Below the pieces are notes generated by a model. It was given only the letters and a program-made list of their open reading frames with translations. It did no database searches and was not told the origin of the DNA. A stretch of 64,000 nucleotides of DNA from Streptomyces misionensis (lineage in GTDB: Bacteria; Actinomycetota; Actinomycetes; Streptomycetales; Streptomycetaceae): the NCBI RefSeq assembly GCF_900104815.1, contig NZ_FNTD01000004.1, positions 2,992,501 through 3,056,500 of the forward strand. Direction: 5' to 3'. The position numbers and the translations under genes were made by a program. Numbering within the stretch: position 1 is the first letter of the stretch; each line of letters opens with the position of its first letter. Of the stretch, positions 52,344-61,416 are shown in pieces.

Positions 52344-54203
52344 CTAGTACGTCAGACCGTGGCCGATCGGGTACAGCACCCGGCTCGGGTCGTCGGCCCG
52401 CTGCACCGGCACCGGGAGCTTTCCGCGTGGTGCCACCCGGCCCGCGATCACCCGGGCGGCGGCGCGCAGTTCGACGTCGGTCCAGCAGTACGTCGCCACG
52501 CAGGCCCGCACGGACGGAAGTTGGGCCACGTCGTACGGGTTGCGCACGGCGACGGCCACGACCGGCTTGCCCGTCGCCACCAGGCGGTCGACCAGCGTCC
52601 GCTGGGAGTTGCCCGCGGTGACGTTGTAGGTGGCGACCACCACCGCGTCCGCGTCCTGGGCGGCGGCCACCGCCTTGTCGACGGTCGCGGCGGAGGGGGC
52701 GGTGCCGGTCGACAGCGCCGTGGCGGCGAAGCCCAGCTCGGTGAAGGCGGCGGCCAGCACCCCCGTGGGCGGGCCCGTGGTGCCGGACGGGGAGGCCGGA
52801 TCGGCGCCGACCACCAGGAGGCGGCGCTGTTCGCGGCGGTCGAGGGGGAGGGTGCGGCCCTCGTTGACCAGGAGGGTCGTGGTGCGCTCGGCCATGCGGT
52901 CGGCCGCGGCCAGATGGGACTTCGTGCCCACCACCCGGTCCACGGCCAGGCGGTCGGCGTACGGCTGTGCGAAGAGCCCGAGCCGGGTCTTCAGGCGCAG
53001 GATGCGCAGGATCGATTCGTCGAGGCGGGCCTCGGTCAGCTCGCCGTCGTGGACCGCCTTCAGGACCGCGTTCCACGCGGTGTCGATGGAGGGCGGGTTG
53101 AGCAGCTGGTCCACGCCCGCCTTCAGGGCGAGCACCGGCACCCGGTCGTCGCCGTACTTGGTGCGCACGCCCTCCATGCCCAGCGAGTCGGTGATCACCA
53201 CGCCGTCGTAGCCGAGTTCGCCGCGCAGGATGCCGGTGAGGATCGGGTGGGAGAGGGTGGCCGGGTCGCCGGAGTCGTCCAGGGCCGGGAACTGGATGTG
53301 CGCGGTCATGATCGAGTCGATGCCCGCCGCGATGGCCGACCGGAACGGCACCGCGTCCAGCTTCTCCCACAGCTCCCGGCTGTGGGTGATGACCGGGAAG
53401 CCGTAGTGGCTGTCGACGGCCGTGTCGCCGTGGCCCGGGAAGTGCTTGGCGGTGGCCGCGACCCGGGCCGCCTGATAGCCCTTCACCTCGGCCGCCACCA
53501 GCTCCGCGACGGCCGCCGGGTCCGCGCCGAAGGAGCGCACGCCGATCACCGGGTTGGCCGGGTTGACGTTCACGTCGGCGTCCGGCGAGTAGTCCTGGTT
53601 GATGCCGAGGGCGCGCAGTTCGGCGCCGGAGATCCGGCCGAGGGCGCGGGCGTCCGACCGTGAGCCGCCCGCGCCGATCGCCATCGCGCCGGGGAAGAGG
53701 GTCGCCGGCTTGCCCACCCGGCACACCGCGCCGTGCTCCTGGTCGGTGGCGATCAGCATCGGCAGGCCGCGCGGCTGCTCCAGGGAGGCCCGCTGGATGC
53801 CGTTGGACAGCTCCAGGATCTGGTGCGGGTCACGGGTGTTGTGGGCCCAGGTGAAGTAGATGATGCCGCCGACCCGGTACTTCGCGATCAGCTCGGCGGC
53901 GGTGCGCACGCCCAGCTCGCCCAGGTTGGCGTCGATGTCGGCCTGGTCGGGGGCGGTGGCGGAGGTGCCGTAGACCCGCATCACGAAGAGCTGGCCGACC
54001 TTCTCCTCCAGCGTCATCCGGGAGACGAGGGCGCGCAGTGAGCGCTCGTCGGGGGTGTCGGCGTGGGCGGTGGCCGGCACGGTCAGCGCGGCGGTGAGGC
54101 CGGCGGTGGCGGCGAGGACGGTACGCCGGGACGGCCGTGCGGCGTTCCGGGTGGTTCCGGTGTCTCTCTTGCTGGTGTCGCTTCCCGTGCTGGTGTCGGG
54201 CAC
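52344..54203 (-). CDS. Tat-exported GH3 beta-N-acetylhexosaminidase-like glycosidase
   Basis: This 619-residue glycoside hydrolase family 3 protein starts at GTG 54203, with GGGAGGGAGCGCAC in front. The Tat signal is RPSRRTVLAATAGLTAALTVPATAHA. The catalytic domain has LMLIATDQEHGAVCR-like LPMLIATDQEHG, the GH3 KHFPGHGDT motif and the nucleophile region VVITDSLGMEGV. KHFPGHGDT plus DSLGM is the NagZ-like pattern, suggesting N-acetylglucosamine release from muropeptides or chitin. A C-terminal GH3 domain follows (LLVVGADPAS). An inverted repeat upstream (54236-54272) may be its operator. Confidence 0.9.
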   Translation of the reverse strand: MPDTSTGSDTSKRDTGTTRNAARPSRRTVLAATAGLTAALTVPATAHADTPDERSLRALVSRMTLEEKVGQLFVMRVYGTSATAPDQADIDANLGELGVRTAAELIAKYRVGGIIYFTWAHNTRDPHQILELSNGIQRASLEQPRGLPMLIATDQEHGAVCRVGKPATLFPGAMAIGAGGSRSDARALGRISGAELRALGINQDYSPDADVNVNPANPVIGVRSFGADPAAVAELVAAEVKGYQAARVAATAKHFPGHGDTAVDSHYGFPVITHSRELWEKLDAVPFRSAIAAGIDSIMTAHIQFPALDDSGDPATLSHPILTGILRGELGYDGVVITDSLGMEGVRTKYGDDRVPVLALKAGVDQLLNPPSIDTAWNAVLKAVHDGELTEARLDESILRILRLKTRLGLFAQPYADRLAVDRVVGTKSHLAAADRMAERTTTLLVNEGRTLPLDRREQRRLLVVGADPASPSGTTGPPTGVLAAAFTELGFAATALSTGTAPSAATVDKAVAAAQDADAVVVATYNVTAGNSQRTLVDRLVATGKPVVAVAVRNPYDVAQLPSVRACVATYCWTDVELRAAARVIAGRVAPRGKLPVPVQRADDPSRVLYPIGHGLTY

Positions 54204-54235
54204 GTGCGCTCCCTCCCAGAGGAGAACCGCTGAAG

Positions 54236-54272
54236 GAAACTTCCGAGGAATCACCAATATCCTGGAAGTTTC
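54236..54272. promoter_or_regulatory. Inverted repeat upstream of the GH3 gene
   Basis: GAAACTTCC (54236-54244) and GGAAGTTTC (54264-54272) are perfect inverse copies. The pairing extends inward through AGGA/TCCT with one unpaired G. Each arm alone is also a GGAA-N2-TTCC-like palindrome. The site is 33 bp upstream of the GTG start, where a repressor operator would lie. Confidence 0.6.
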
Positions 54273-54322
54273 TTTCCGTCAAGGGAACGCACAGCACCCA
54301 GCGTGTCGGAGGGGACCCCTGG

Positions 54323-54712
54323 TCAGCAGAGGATCCAGCCGGTGCTGACGGACTCGCCGCCGATCGAGCCGCGGATCCACACGCAGCGGTGCCCGGCGTG
54401 CACGGTCACCGGCCCGGCGTGCCGGCTGTAGCGGCCGGAGTCCGTGGCCGGGCGGCTGCCGCGGGCCTGGACGCTGACCGACATGGTGCGCACGGCGCCG
54501 GGCCGGCGGGCGACGGTGACGGCGCAGACGTAGTCCCCGCGTTTGTAGACACGGGTGACGCCCGAGCCGAAGGGGATGCTTCTCACCTGGTGCCCCGCGC
54601 AGCCGCCGGACGCGGCCTGTGCGGTGCCGGACGCCGCGAAGGCGAGCAGCCCGGACGCGACCAGCAGGGCCGCACCGAGCGAGAAGCGTCGGCGTATCGC
54701 ACCACTGTCCAC
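54323..54712 (-). CDS. Small secreted cysteine-containing protein
   Basis: This 129-residue protein starts at GTG 54712 with GGGAGGACAGCAA upstream. After a short basic N-terminus (VDSGAIRRRF), the signal core ALLVASGLLAFAASGTAQA is cleaved at AQA-A. The mature part of about 95 residues has four cysteines (GGCAGHQ, YVCAVTV, HRCVWIRG, and the C-terminal ILC), enough for two disulphides, and a beta-rich pattern. It resembles small secreted inhibitor-like or lectin-like domains only loosely. Function is unknown. Confidence 0.75.
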   Translation of the reverse strand: MDSGAIRRRFSLGAALLVASGLLAFAASGTAQAASGGCAGHQVRSIPFGSGVTRVYKRGDYVCAVTVARRPGAVRTMSVSVQARGSRPATDSGRYSRHAGPVTVHAGHRCVWIRGSIGGESVSTGWILC

Positions 54713-54833
54713 TTGCTGTCCTCCCCGAAGCGCAGCCAAGCCTCCCCCGGCGGCCGTACAGACGTACGGACGCCCGGGTGTGGCGGATGGTTGCACGGCC
54801 GTCAACGGTACGAGCCACATGAACCACGAGGGC

Positions 54834-57800
54834 TCAGCGGACGACCCCGACCGGCTCCTCGTCCCCGGGCCGGCCGGCGAAGGTCCGCCACAGTTCGGCG
54901 TACCGCCCGTCGCGGGCGAGCAGTTCCTCGTGGGTGCCGTCCTCGGCGACCCGGCCGTGGTCCATCACCACCACCCGGTCGGCGCGGGCGGCGGTGGTCA
55001 GCCGGTGGGCGACCACCAGCGTCGTACGACGGCCCGCGAGGCGGTCGGTGGCCTGGTTGACCTGGGCCTCGGTGGCGAGGTCCAGGGCGGCCGTGGCCTC
55101 GTCCAGGAGCAGGATGTCCGGGTCGACCAGTTCGGCGCGGGCGAGCGCGATCAGCTGGCGCTGGCCGGCCGAGAGGTTGCGGCCGCGCTCGGCGACCTCG
55201 TGCAGGTAGCCGCCGTCGAGGGTGGCGATCATCTCGTGCGCGCCGACCGCCCGCGCCGCCGCCTCCACCTCGGCGTCGGTGGCGTCGGGGCGGCCGTAGG
55301 CGATGGCGTCACGGACGGTGCCCGGGAACAGGTAGGCCTCCTGCGGGACGACGCCGAGCCGGTGCCGGTAGGAGGTCAGGTCGAGGTCGCGCAGATCGGT
55401 GCCGTCGACCGTGACCCGCCCGGCGGTGGGGTCGTAGAACCGGGCCACCAGCTTGACCAGGGTGGACTTTCCGGCGCCGGTCTCACCGACGAAGGCCACC
55501 GTCTGGCCCGCCGGGATCGTCAACTCCACGTCGCGCAGCGCCGCTTCGTTGTCGCCGTACGCGAAGCTCACGCCCTCGAAGGCGATGTCGCCGCGCAACG
55601 AGCGCACCTCCTGGGGCCGTTCGGCCGCCGCGGTGGAGGTGGGCTCGCGCAGCAGCTCCTGGATGCGGCCGAGGGAGACGGTGGCCTGCTGGTAGCCGTC
55701 GAAGACCTGGGACAGCTGCTGCACGGGCGCGAAGAACAGGTCGATGTAGAGGAGGTAGGCGACCAGGGCGCCGGTGGTGAGGGTGGCGTCCTCCACCCGG
55801 CCCGCGCCCGCGATCAGCACGGCCGCCGCGGCGACCGAGGACAGCAGCTGCACGAACGGGAAGTAGACCGATATCAGGCGCTGGCCGCGCAGCCGGGCCT
55901 GCCGGTAGCTGTCGCTGCGCCCGGCGAACCGCCGCCCGCCGTCGCGCTCGCGCCGGAACGCCTGGACGATCCGCAGCCCGGACACGGACTCCTGGAGGTC
56001 GGCGTTGACCGCCGAGACGCGCTCGCGGGCGAGTTCGTACGCCTTCACGCTGGCCCGGCGGAAGAAGAAGGTGGCCACGATCAGCGGGGGCAGCGTGGTG
56101 AACACGACGAGGGCGAGGCGGACGTCGATCACCAGCAGGGCGCCCATGATGCCGAAGAAGGTGACGACCGAGACGAACGCGGTGACCAGGCCGGTCTGCA
56201 GGAAGGTGCTCAGGGCGTCGACGTCGGTGGTCATCCGGGTCATGATCCGGCCGGTCAGCTCGCGCTCGTAGTAGTCGAGGCCGAGCCGCTGGAGGTGCGC
56301 GAAGATCTTCAGCCGCAGCGTGTAGAGGACGCGTTCGCCGGTACGGCCGGTCATCCGGTTCTCGCCGATCTGCGCGGCCCACTGCACCAGCACCACCAGC
56401 AGCGCGAGCAGCGAGGCGGACCAGACGGCGCCGATGGCCAGCTTGGTGACGCCCGCGTCGATGCCGTGCCGGATCAGCACCGGCAGCACCAGGCTCGCGC
56501 CCGCGTCCACGGCGACCAGCGCCAGGCTGGCCAGCAGCGGCAGCCCGAAGCCGCGCAGCAGGCGGCGCAGCCCGTAGGAGTCCTCCGGCCGCACCGCCTG
56601 CCGCTCGTCGATGCCGGGGGTGTCGGTGGCCGGGGGCAGCGCGGCCACCTGGGCGAGCAGCTCGGGGGTGGCCGGGGTGCCGGCCAGCGCCTCGTCCTTG
56701 GGTGCGCGGTCGCCGGTCCACAGCCGGGGGGTGACGCCCCGCTCGGCGTCGTACTCGGCGTCCAGCTCCGCGCGCAGGGTGTCGTCCTCGGTCGGCCCGG
56801 CCGGCAGGGCGTGGCCCGGGGAGACGCCGCCCAACTCGTCCGGGTCGGTCAGCAGCCGGCGGTAGAGGGCGGAGCGCCGCTGGAGCTCCTCGTGGGTGCC
56901 GAGGTCGGCGAGCCGGCCGTGGTCGAGGACGGCGATGCGGTCGGCGAGGTTCAGGGTGGAGCGGCGGTGGGCGATCAGCAGGGTGGTCCGGCCCCGCATC
57001 ACCTGCTTGAGGGCCTCGTGGATCTCGTGCTCGACGCGGGCGTCCACGGCGGAGGTGGCGTCGTCCAGGATCAGCAGCCGGGGGTCGGTGAGCAGGGCGC
57101 GGGCGAGGGCGACGCGCTGGCGCTGGCCGCCGGAGAGGGTCAGGCCCTGCTCGCCGACCTTGGTGTCGTAGCCCTCGGGCAGTTCCCGGATGAAACGGTC
57201 CGCCTGGGCGGCGCGGGCGGCGGCCTCGATCTCCTCGTCGGAGGCGTCGGGGCGGCCGTAGGCGATGTTGGCGCGGACGGTGTCGGAGAACAGGAACGAG
57301 TCCTCGGGGACCAGGCCGATCGCGGCCCGCAGCGAGGACAGGGTCAGCTCGCGGACGTCGTGCCCGCCGATCAGGACGGCGCCGTGGGTGACGTCGTAGA
57401 AGCGCGGCAGGAGCAGGGAGAGGGTGGACTTGCCGGAGCCGGAGGACCCGACCACCGCCAGGGTCTCACCCTGGCGTATCTCGAAGCTGAGCCCGTCCAG
57501 CACCTTGGCGTCGGCGCCGTACCCGAAGGACACGTCGTCGAACTCGACGGTGGCGGGCGCGTCCGCGGGCAGCTCCCTGGTGCCGTCCGGCATCGACGGC
57601 TCGGTGTCGATCAGCTCCAGGACGCGCTCGGTGCCGGCGCGGGCCTGCTGGCCGACGGTGAGCACCATCGCCAGCATCCGGACCGGGCCGACCAGCTGGG
57701 CGAGGTAGGTGGAGAAGGCGACGAAGGTGCCGAGGGTGATGTGCCCGCGCACCGCCAGCCAGCCGCCGAGGGCCAGCATGGCGACCTGGCCCAGCGCCGG

Positions 57801-58553
57801 CACGGCCTGGAGGGCGGGGGTGTACTTGCTGTTCAGGCGGATGGTGCGCAGCCGGCCGGCGAACAGCTTGCGGCCGACGGCGCGCAGCTTGCCGGTCTCC
57901 TGCTCCTCCTGCCCGAAGCCCTTGACCACGCGGACGCCGCTGACCGCGCCGTCGACCACGCCCGCGACGGCGGCGGCCTGGGCCTGGGCGTACCAGGTGG
58001 CGGGGTGCAGCCGGGTGCGGCTGCGCTTGGCGATCCAGCCGAGCGCGGGGGCGACGGCGAGGGCGACCAGGGTCAGCGGCAGCGACAGCGACGCCATGAT
58101 CACCAGGGAGGCCAGGAAGAGCAGCACGTTCCCGATGGTCATCGGGAGCATGAAGAGCAGGCCCTGGATCAGCTGGAGGTCGCTGGTGGCACGGCCCACG
58201 ACCTGCCCGGTCGACAGCTCGTCCTGGCGGCGGCCGTCGAGGCGGGTGATCGTGTCGTACATCTCCGTCCGCAGGTCGTGCTGGACGTCGAGGGCGAGCC
58301 GGCCGCCGTAGAAGCGGCGCACATAGGTGAAGCCGTAGACGAGGAGGGCGGCGACGACCAGGGCACCGGCCCAGGGGGCCATGGAGCGGGTGTGGGCGCC
58401 GATCACGTCGTCGATGATCACCTTGGTGATCAGGGGGACCACGGCGGTGACGGCCATGCCGGCGAGGGAGGCGCCGAGCGCCAGGACGACGTCCTTCGGA
58501 TACCGCCAGGCATAGCCCGCGAGTCGTCTCGCCCATCCCCGATGTGGTCGCAC
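54834..58553 (-). CDS. Full-length fused ABC exporter (TMD-NBD-TMD-NBD)
   Basis: This protein of about 1239 residues carries two complete half-transporters in one chain. Half 1 has six membrane helices then an NBD with GSSGSGKST, LSGGQRQRVALARALL and LLILDDATSAVD. An acidic linker of about 80 residues follows. Half 2 has six helices and an NBD with GETGAGKST, LSAGQRQLIALARAEL and ILLLDEATAALD. The first Walker B is followed by Asp, not the catalytic Glu, and the second signature is LSAGQ, so one ATP site is non-canonical. GTG 58553 has GGGAGGCACCGC. An ATG at 58616 has its GGAGG too close. The substrate is unknown; multidrug or lipid export is likely. Confidence 0.92.
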   Translation of the reverse strand: MRPHRGWARRLAGYAWRYPKDVVLALGASLAGMAVTAVVPLITKVIIDDVIGAHTRSMAPWAGALVVAALLVYGFTYVRRFYGGRLALDVQHDLRTEMYDTITRLDGRRQDELSTGQVVGRATSDLQLIQGLLFMLPMTIGNVLLFLASLVIMASLSLPLTLVALAVAPALGWIAKRSRTRLHPATWYAQAQAAAVAGVVDGAVSGVRVVKGFGQEEQETGKLRAVGRKLFAGRLRTIRLNSKYTPALQAVPALGQVAMLALGGWLAVRGHITLGTFVAFSTYLAQLVGPVRMLAMVLTVGQQARAGTERVLELIDTEPSMPDGTRELPADAPATVEFDDVSFGYGADAKVLDGLSFEIRQGETLAVVGSSGSGKSTLSLLLPRFYDVTHGAVLIGGHDVRELTLSSLRAAIGLVPEDSFLFSDTVRANIAYGRPDASDEEIEAAARAAQADRFIRELPEGYDTKVGEQGLTLSGGQRQRVALARALLTDPRLLILDDATSAVDARVEHEIHEALKQVMRGRTTLLIAHRRSTLNLADRIAVLDHGRLADLGTHEELQRRSALYRRLLTDPDELGGVSPGHALPAGPTEDDTLRAELDAEYDAERGVTPRLWTGDRAPKDEALAGTPATPELLAQVAALPPATDTPGIDERQAVRPEDSYGLRRLLRGFGLPLLASLALVAVDAGASLVLPVLIRHGIDAGVTKLAIGAVWSASLLALLVVLVQWAAQIGENRMTGRTGERVLYTLRLKIFAHLQRLGLDYYERELTGRIMTRMTTDVDALSTFLQTGLVTAFVSVVTFFGIMGALLVIDVRLALVVFTTLPPLIVATFFFRRASVKAYELARERVSAVNADLQESVSGLRIVQAFRRERDGGRRFAGRSDSYRQARLRGQRLISVYFPFVQLLSSVAAAAVLIAGAGRVEDATLTTGALVAYLLYIDLFFAPVQQLSQVFDGYQQATVSLGRIQELLREPTSTAAAERPQEVRSLRGDIAFEGVSFAYGDNEAALRDVELTIPAGQTVAFVGETGAGKSTLVKLVARFYDPTAGRVTVDGTDLRDLDLTSYRHRLGVVPQEAYLFPGTVRDAIAYGRPDATDAEVEAAARAVGAHEMIATLDGGYLHEVAERGRNLSAGQRQLIALARAELVDPDILLLDEATAALDLATEAQVNQATDRLAGRRTTLVVAHRLTTAARADRVVVMDHGRVAEDGTHEELLARDGRYAELWRTFAGRPGDEEPVGVVR

Positions 58554-58643
58554 GCGGTGCCTCCCGGTTGTCGTTCTCCGCCGGAAGGCACCAACGCGCG
58601 CGGGAGCGGATTTCATCCCTCCGCAACAATCGGGGGCCGTGGG

Positions 58644-59681
58644 TCAGACGCGAACCCGCAGGTGGTAGAAGCGGGTGGTCTGGACGGCGTTCTGGTTGTC
58701 GTCGCTGACCAGCAGGACCTTCAGGCGCCCGGTGTGGTCACGGCCGGTGACGGCCATGCCCTCGATGTTGTCGAGGAGGGGGTTGGGCTGGGGCTGCTTG
58801 GCGGTGGCGCCGAGGGAGGGGCAGTCGGCGATGTCGGCGAGCAGGGTCTTGCGGACCGGCCGCACGCCCGGCTGCCCGGTCAGGTTCTCGATGCCGCTGG
58901 TGTCGGTGGCGTGGCGGGCATCGGCGAGGTAGAGGCGGACGGTGTTGCCGACGCCCGCGGTGAAGCCGCGCTCCAGGACGAGCAGCCGGCCGTCGGGCGT
59001 GGCCTGCACCTCGGGGACGCCGAGGCCGGCGTCGACGCGGTAGGCGTACTGGGCGGCGAGCCGGAAGCGGCCGCCCGCGGTCCGGGTCCAGGTCTGGAAC
59101 CGGACGAGGTCCGAGGCGTCACCCGCGATCGGCGCCTCCATGGACGCGAGGAGGGTGTGGCCGCCGGGCAGCAGGGTCAGCCCCTCGAAGGTCGCGTTGG
59201 AGGTGGCGCGGCCGGCCGGGGCGACGAGGAGGGAGGACGGCACGGGGAGCCGGTCGAGGATCCTGCCGTCGGGCGAGTAGCGCCGGACGGACGGCTCGGT
59301 CTCGGAGCCGACCAGCCGGGTCCCGTCCCGGTCGATGACGAGGCCCTCGGAGTCGAGGTCGGCGCCGCGCTCGTCCGAGAGGTGGACGACGCCCCGCGGC
59401 GCGAGCGTCCTGCCGTCCAGGCGGAACAGGTCGGAGCGGTCCGACAGCGCGGCCAGGGAGCCGTCCCGGTCCACGGCGAGGGCGGAGAAGTTGCCGACGA
59501 AGGTGCCGTGGTAGGTCGTCTTGTCGAGCGCGTCGGAGAAGCGGTCGATCGTGACGGCGGGCGAACAGGCGTGAGTGGCGGTCGGGTTGGCCGGGGCGGC
59601 CTGGGCGGTCCCGGCGGCGGTCAGCGTGGTGGCCGCCGCCAGGCCGGCGGTGAGGGTGGCGAGTACGGTTCTCAGGCGCAT
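58644..59681 (-). CDS. Secreted esterase-like activity of phytase family protein
   Basis: This 345-residue secreted protein has a Sec signal (MRLRTVLATLTAGLAAATTLTAAGTAQA). It has a beta-propeller pattern of the phytase-like esterase family (PF13449): GNFSALAVDRDGSLAALSDRSDLFRLD, DLDSEGLVIDRDG, SNATFEGLTLLPGG and NPLLDNIEGMAVTG. The activity is usually an inferred phosphoesterase, and some members bind sugars. ATG 59681. It is a single gene. Confidence 0.85.
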   Translation of the reverse strand: MRLRTVLATLTAGLAAATTLTAAGTAQAAPANPTATHACSPAVTIDRFSDALDKTTYHGTFVGNFSALAVDRDGSLAALSDRSDLFRLDGRTLAPRGVVHLSDERGADLDSEGLVIDRDGTRLVGSETEPSVRRYSPDGRILDRLPVPSSLLVAPAGRATSNATFEGLTLLPGGHTLLASMEAPIAGDASDLVRFQTWTRTAGGRFRLAAQYAYRVDAGLGVPEVQATPDGRLLVLERGFTAGVGNTVRLYLADARHATDTSGIENLTGQPGVRPVRKTLLADIADCPSLGATAKQPQPNPLLDNIEGMAVTGRDHTGRLKVLLVSDDNQNAVQTTRFYHLRVRV

Positions 59682-59765
59682 GGTCGATCACCGTACGGCC
59701 GGACGGTGACGGACGGGAGGCCGGGCGGTGAAACGTGCCCGGCCCCGGGGCTCCCCGGCCCGGTC

Positions 59766-60689
59766 TCAGCCCTGGGGCGGCGTGGCGACGATGGCCTCGG
59801 CCGGCTTGCTGGTCGGGACGTAGAGCGCGGTCTTCGCGGTGGTCGGCACCAGGTCCTTGTGAACGGCCTTGGCGACGTTCTGGATGGTGGTCACGCCGTA
59901 GCTCATGGTGCTGTTGTCCTGCGTGAGCACGGAGATCATGTAGTCGTGCCCGGCGCCGTTGAAGGTGCCGAGACTGTGCACCCGCCAGCCGTGCGTGGAG
60001 CGCTGCAGCCAGCCGTTCTTGACGTGCACGGAGACGGTGGAGGGGGCGCCGGCGGGGGTGCCCCAGCGCTGGGACGAGATGACCTTGCCCATCAACTTCT
60101 GTATGTAGGCCCGGGAGTTGTCGCTGAGCACGCTGTTCTTGGCGGTGATCAGCTGGAGCAGCTTCTGCTCGTCGTTGACGTTCTCCTGCGTCAGACCCCA
60201 GTAACCGCCCGACCCCGGCACGGTCTTGGTCATCTTGGCGGCGGCCAGGAAGCCCTTGATCTTCGTCACGCCCAGCTGCTTCCACAGCTTGCTGGTGGCG
60301 GTGTTGTCCGACTTGGTGATCATGGCGGTGGCGAGCGAGGACTCGGTACCGGTGAGCAGCCTGTTGTGCTTCTTGGCGTCCCACAGCAGCGTGGCGAGCA
60401 CGGTGACCTTGACGGTGCTGGCCGAGTCGTAGGCGCTGGTGGCGCGCAGGGTGCAGGTCGTCTTGGTGGAGCGGTCGTAGACCCCGAGGGCGACGGTGCC
60501 CTTGCGGTTCGCGAGCGCGGCGGTGATGTCCTTCTTCAGCTTGGCGGCGAGTCCGCTCTTCGCGGACGTGCAGCTGACGGCGGGTGTGGCCGCGGCGGCC
60601 GGGGTGGCGGCCGCGACGGTGGGTATGAGCAGCGCGACACCGAGCGCCGCCGCCGACGCCTTGGCGCGCCGGCTGATGCGGTGATCCAT
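59766..60689 (-). CDS. Secreted serine hydrolase (class A beta-lactamase/PBP fold)
   Basis: This 307-residue exported protein starts at ATG 60689. The signal peptide ends near PAAAA (residue 34). Penicilloyl-serine motifs are complete: S91-T-V-K94, S127-D-N129 and K224-N-G226. The Glu166-type omega-loop motif of true class A beta-lactamases is not visible, so a D,D-carboxypeptidase-like or other serine hydrolase role is more likely than antibiotic hydrolysis. Two cysteines (40 and 79) may form a disulphide. It is divergent from the WXG100 gene. Confidence 0.87.
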   Translation of the reverse strand: MDHRISRRAKASAAALGVALLIPTVAAATPAAAATPAVSCTSAKSGLAAKLKKDITAALANRKGTVALGVYDRSTKTTCTLRATSAYDSASTVKVTVLATLLWDAKKHNRLLTGTESSLATAMITKSDNTATSKLWKQLGVTKIKGFLAAAKMTKTVPGSGGYWGLTQENVNDEQKLLQLITAKNSVLSDNSRAYIQKLMGKVISSQRWGTPAGAPSTVSVHVKNGWLQRSTHGWRVHSLGTFNGAGHDYMISVLTQDNSTMSYGVTTIQNVAKAVHKDLVPTTAKTALYVPTSKPAEAIVATPPQG

Positions 60690-60827
60690 GGAGGAATCCC
60701 CCTGAGAACGACGTGAGAACACACCCCTTGCGGGCACTTACGGCCTTTTGACTCGCAGGGGCGGTCGGAAGTTGCACACATGTTCTCAGGGGCGGGTGCG
60801 GCAACGCGGGCGGGGGCGGGGATGCTT

Positions 60828-60840
60828 GGGGGGGGGGGGG
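60828..60840 (+). repeat. G13 homopolymer in a divergent intergenic region
   Basis: Thirteen consecutive G bases lie in the 358-bp gap (60690-61047) between the serine hydrolase and WXG100 genes. They sit about 140 bases upstream of the former and 207 upstream of the latter. Such tracts slip easily. The rest of the gap shows no gene. A TTTAGAGT-like -10 lies at about 60998, with no clear -35. Confidence 0.85.
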
Positions 60841-61047
60841 ACCGGAGGAGGCACCGGTGGCGCAGAGGGGGCAACGACGCGCAAATGGCGTTGCGGGCGA
60901 GGAGTCGCCGGCTCGCGGGCCTGACCGCTTCGGTGCGGACCTCCGGACCTTTACCGCCCCTTGACACGGCTCCCGAATGCGAAGGCGATGAACCGTTTAG
61001 AGTTTTCAGGCCGGTGAGCGACGGATTGACGGGGAGGGGCCCACGCC

Positions 61048-61416
61048 ATGGGTGACCAGGGAAGCGGCGGCGAGATTCTCGACATCAAGATCGATGATCT
61101 GAAGAAGACAGCACCACATTTCCAGACGCACAGCCATGACCTCGCCAAGGCTCTCACCAAGCTCAAGTCGGCGCTCCAGTCGGCGGGTTCGCCGTGGGGT
61201 GATGACAAGCAGGGCAATGAGTTCCACAAGGCCTACGGCCCCCTGGTGACGAAGATCGAGAATGCCGCGTCCGTTCTGTCCCAGGGCCTGGCCAGCATCC
61301 ATGACGCCATGAGCGACATGGCGGACGGCCACATCGACAACGAGGAACTCGTCCGCTCGATGTTCAGCCGCATCCATGTGGAGGGCGGCGACCAGGACGG
61401 GAGCCACGCCAAGTGA
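61048..61416 (+). CDS. WXG100-like protein upstream of an RHS toxin
   Basis: This 122-residue, mostly helical protein has Trp50-Gly51 in a turn (SAGSPWGDDKQGNEFHKAYG) between two amphipathic helices, the WXG100/ESX layout, with a polar tail. Such proteins help export toxins through type VII secretion. ATG 61048 has GGGGAGGGGCCCACGCC. The stop overlaps the toxin gene start (GTGA at 61413-61416). Confidence 0.83.
   Translation: MGDQGSGGEILDIKIDDLKKTAPHFQTHSHDLAKALTKLKSALQSAGSPWGDDKQGNEFHKAYGPLVTKIENAASVLSQGLASIHDAMSDMADGHIDNEELVRSMFSRIHVEGGDQDGSHAK

Noticed and set aside
59766..60689. A class A beta-lactamase call for the serine hydrolase
   Set aside because: SxxK, SDN and KxG are present, but no omega-loop ExxLN is visible, so antibiotic hydrolysis is not supported.
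54555..60716. A 2053-codon open frame on the plus strand
   Set aside because: It lies antisense to five well-supported minus-strand genes (cysteine protein, ABC exporter, phytase-like esterase, serine hydrolase). Its translation is low-complexity Gly/Ala/Arg/Val-rich and matches nothing. It is an artefact of high GC.
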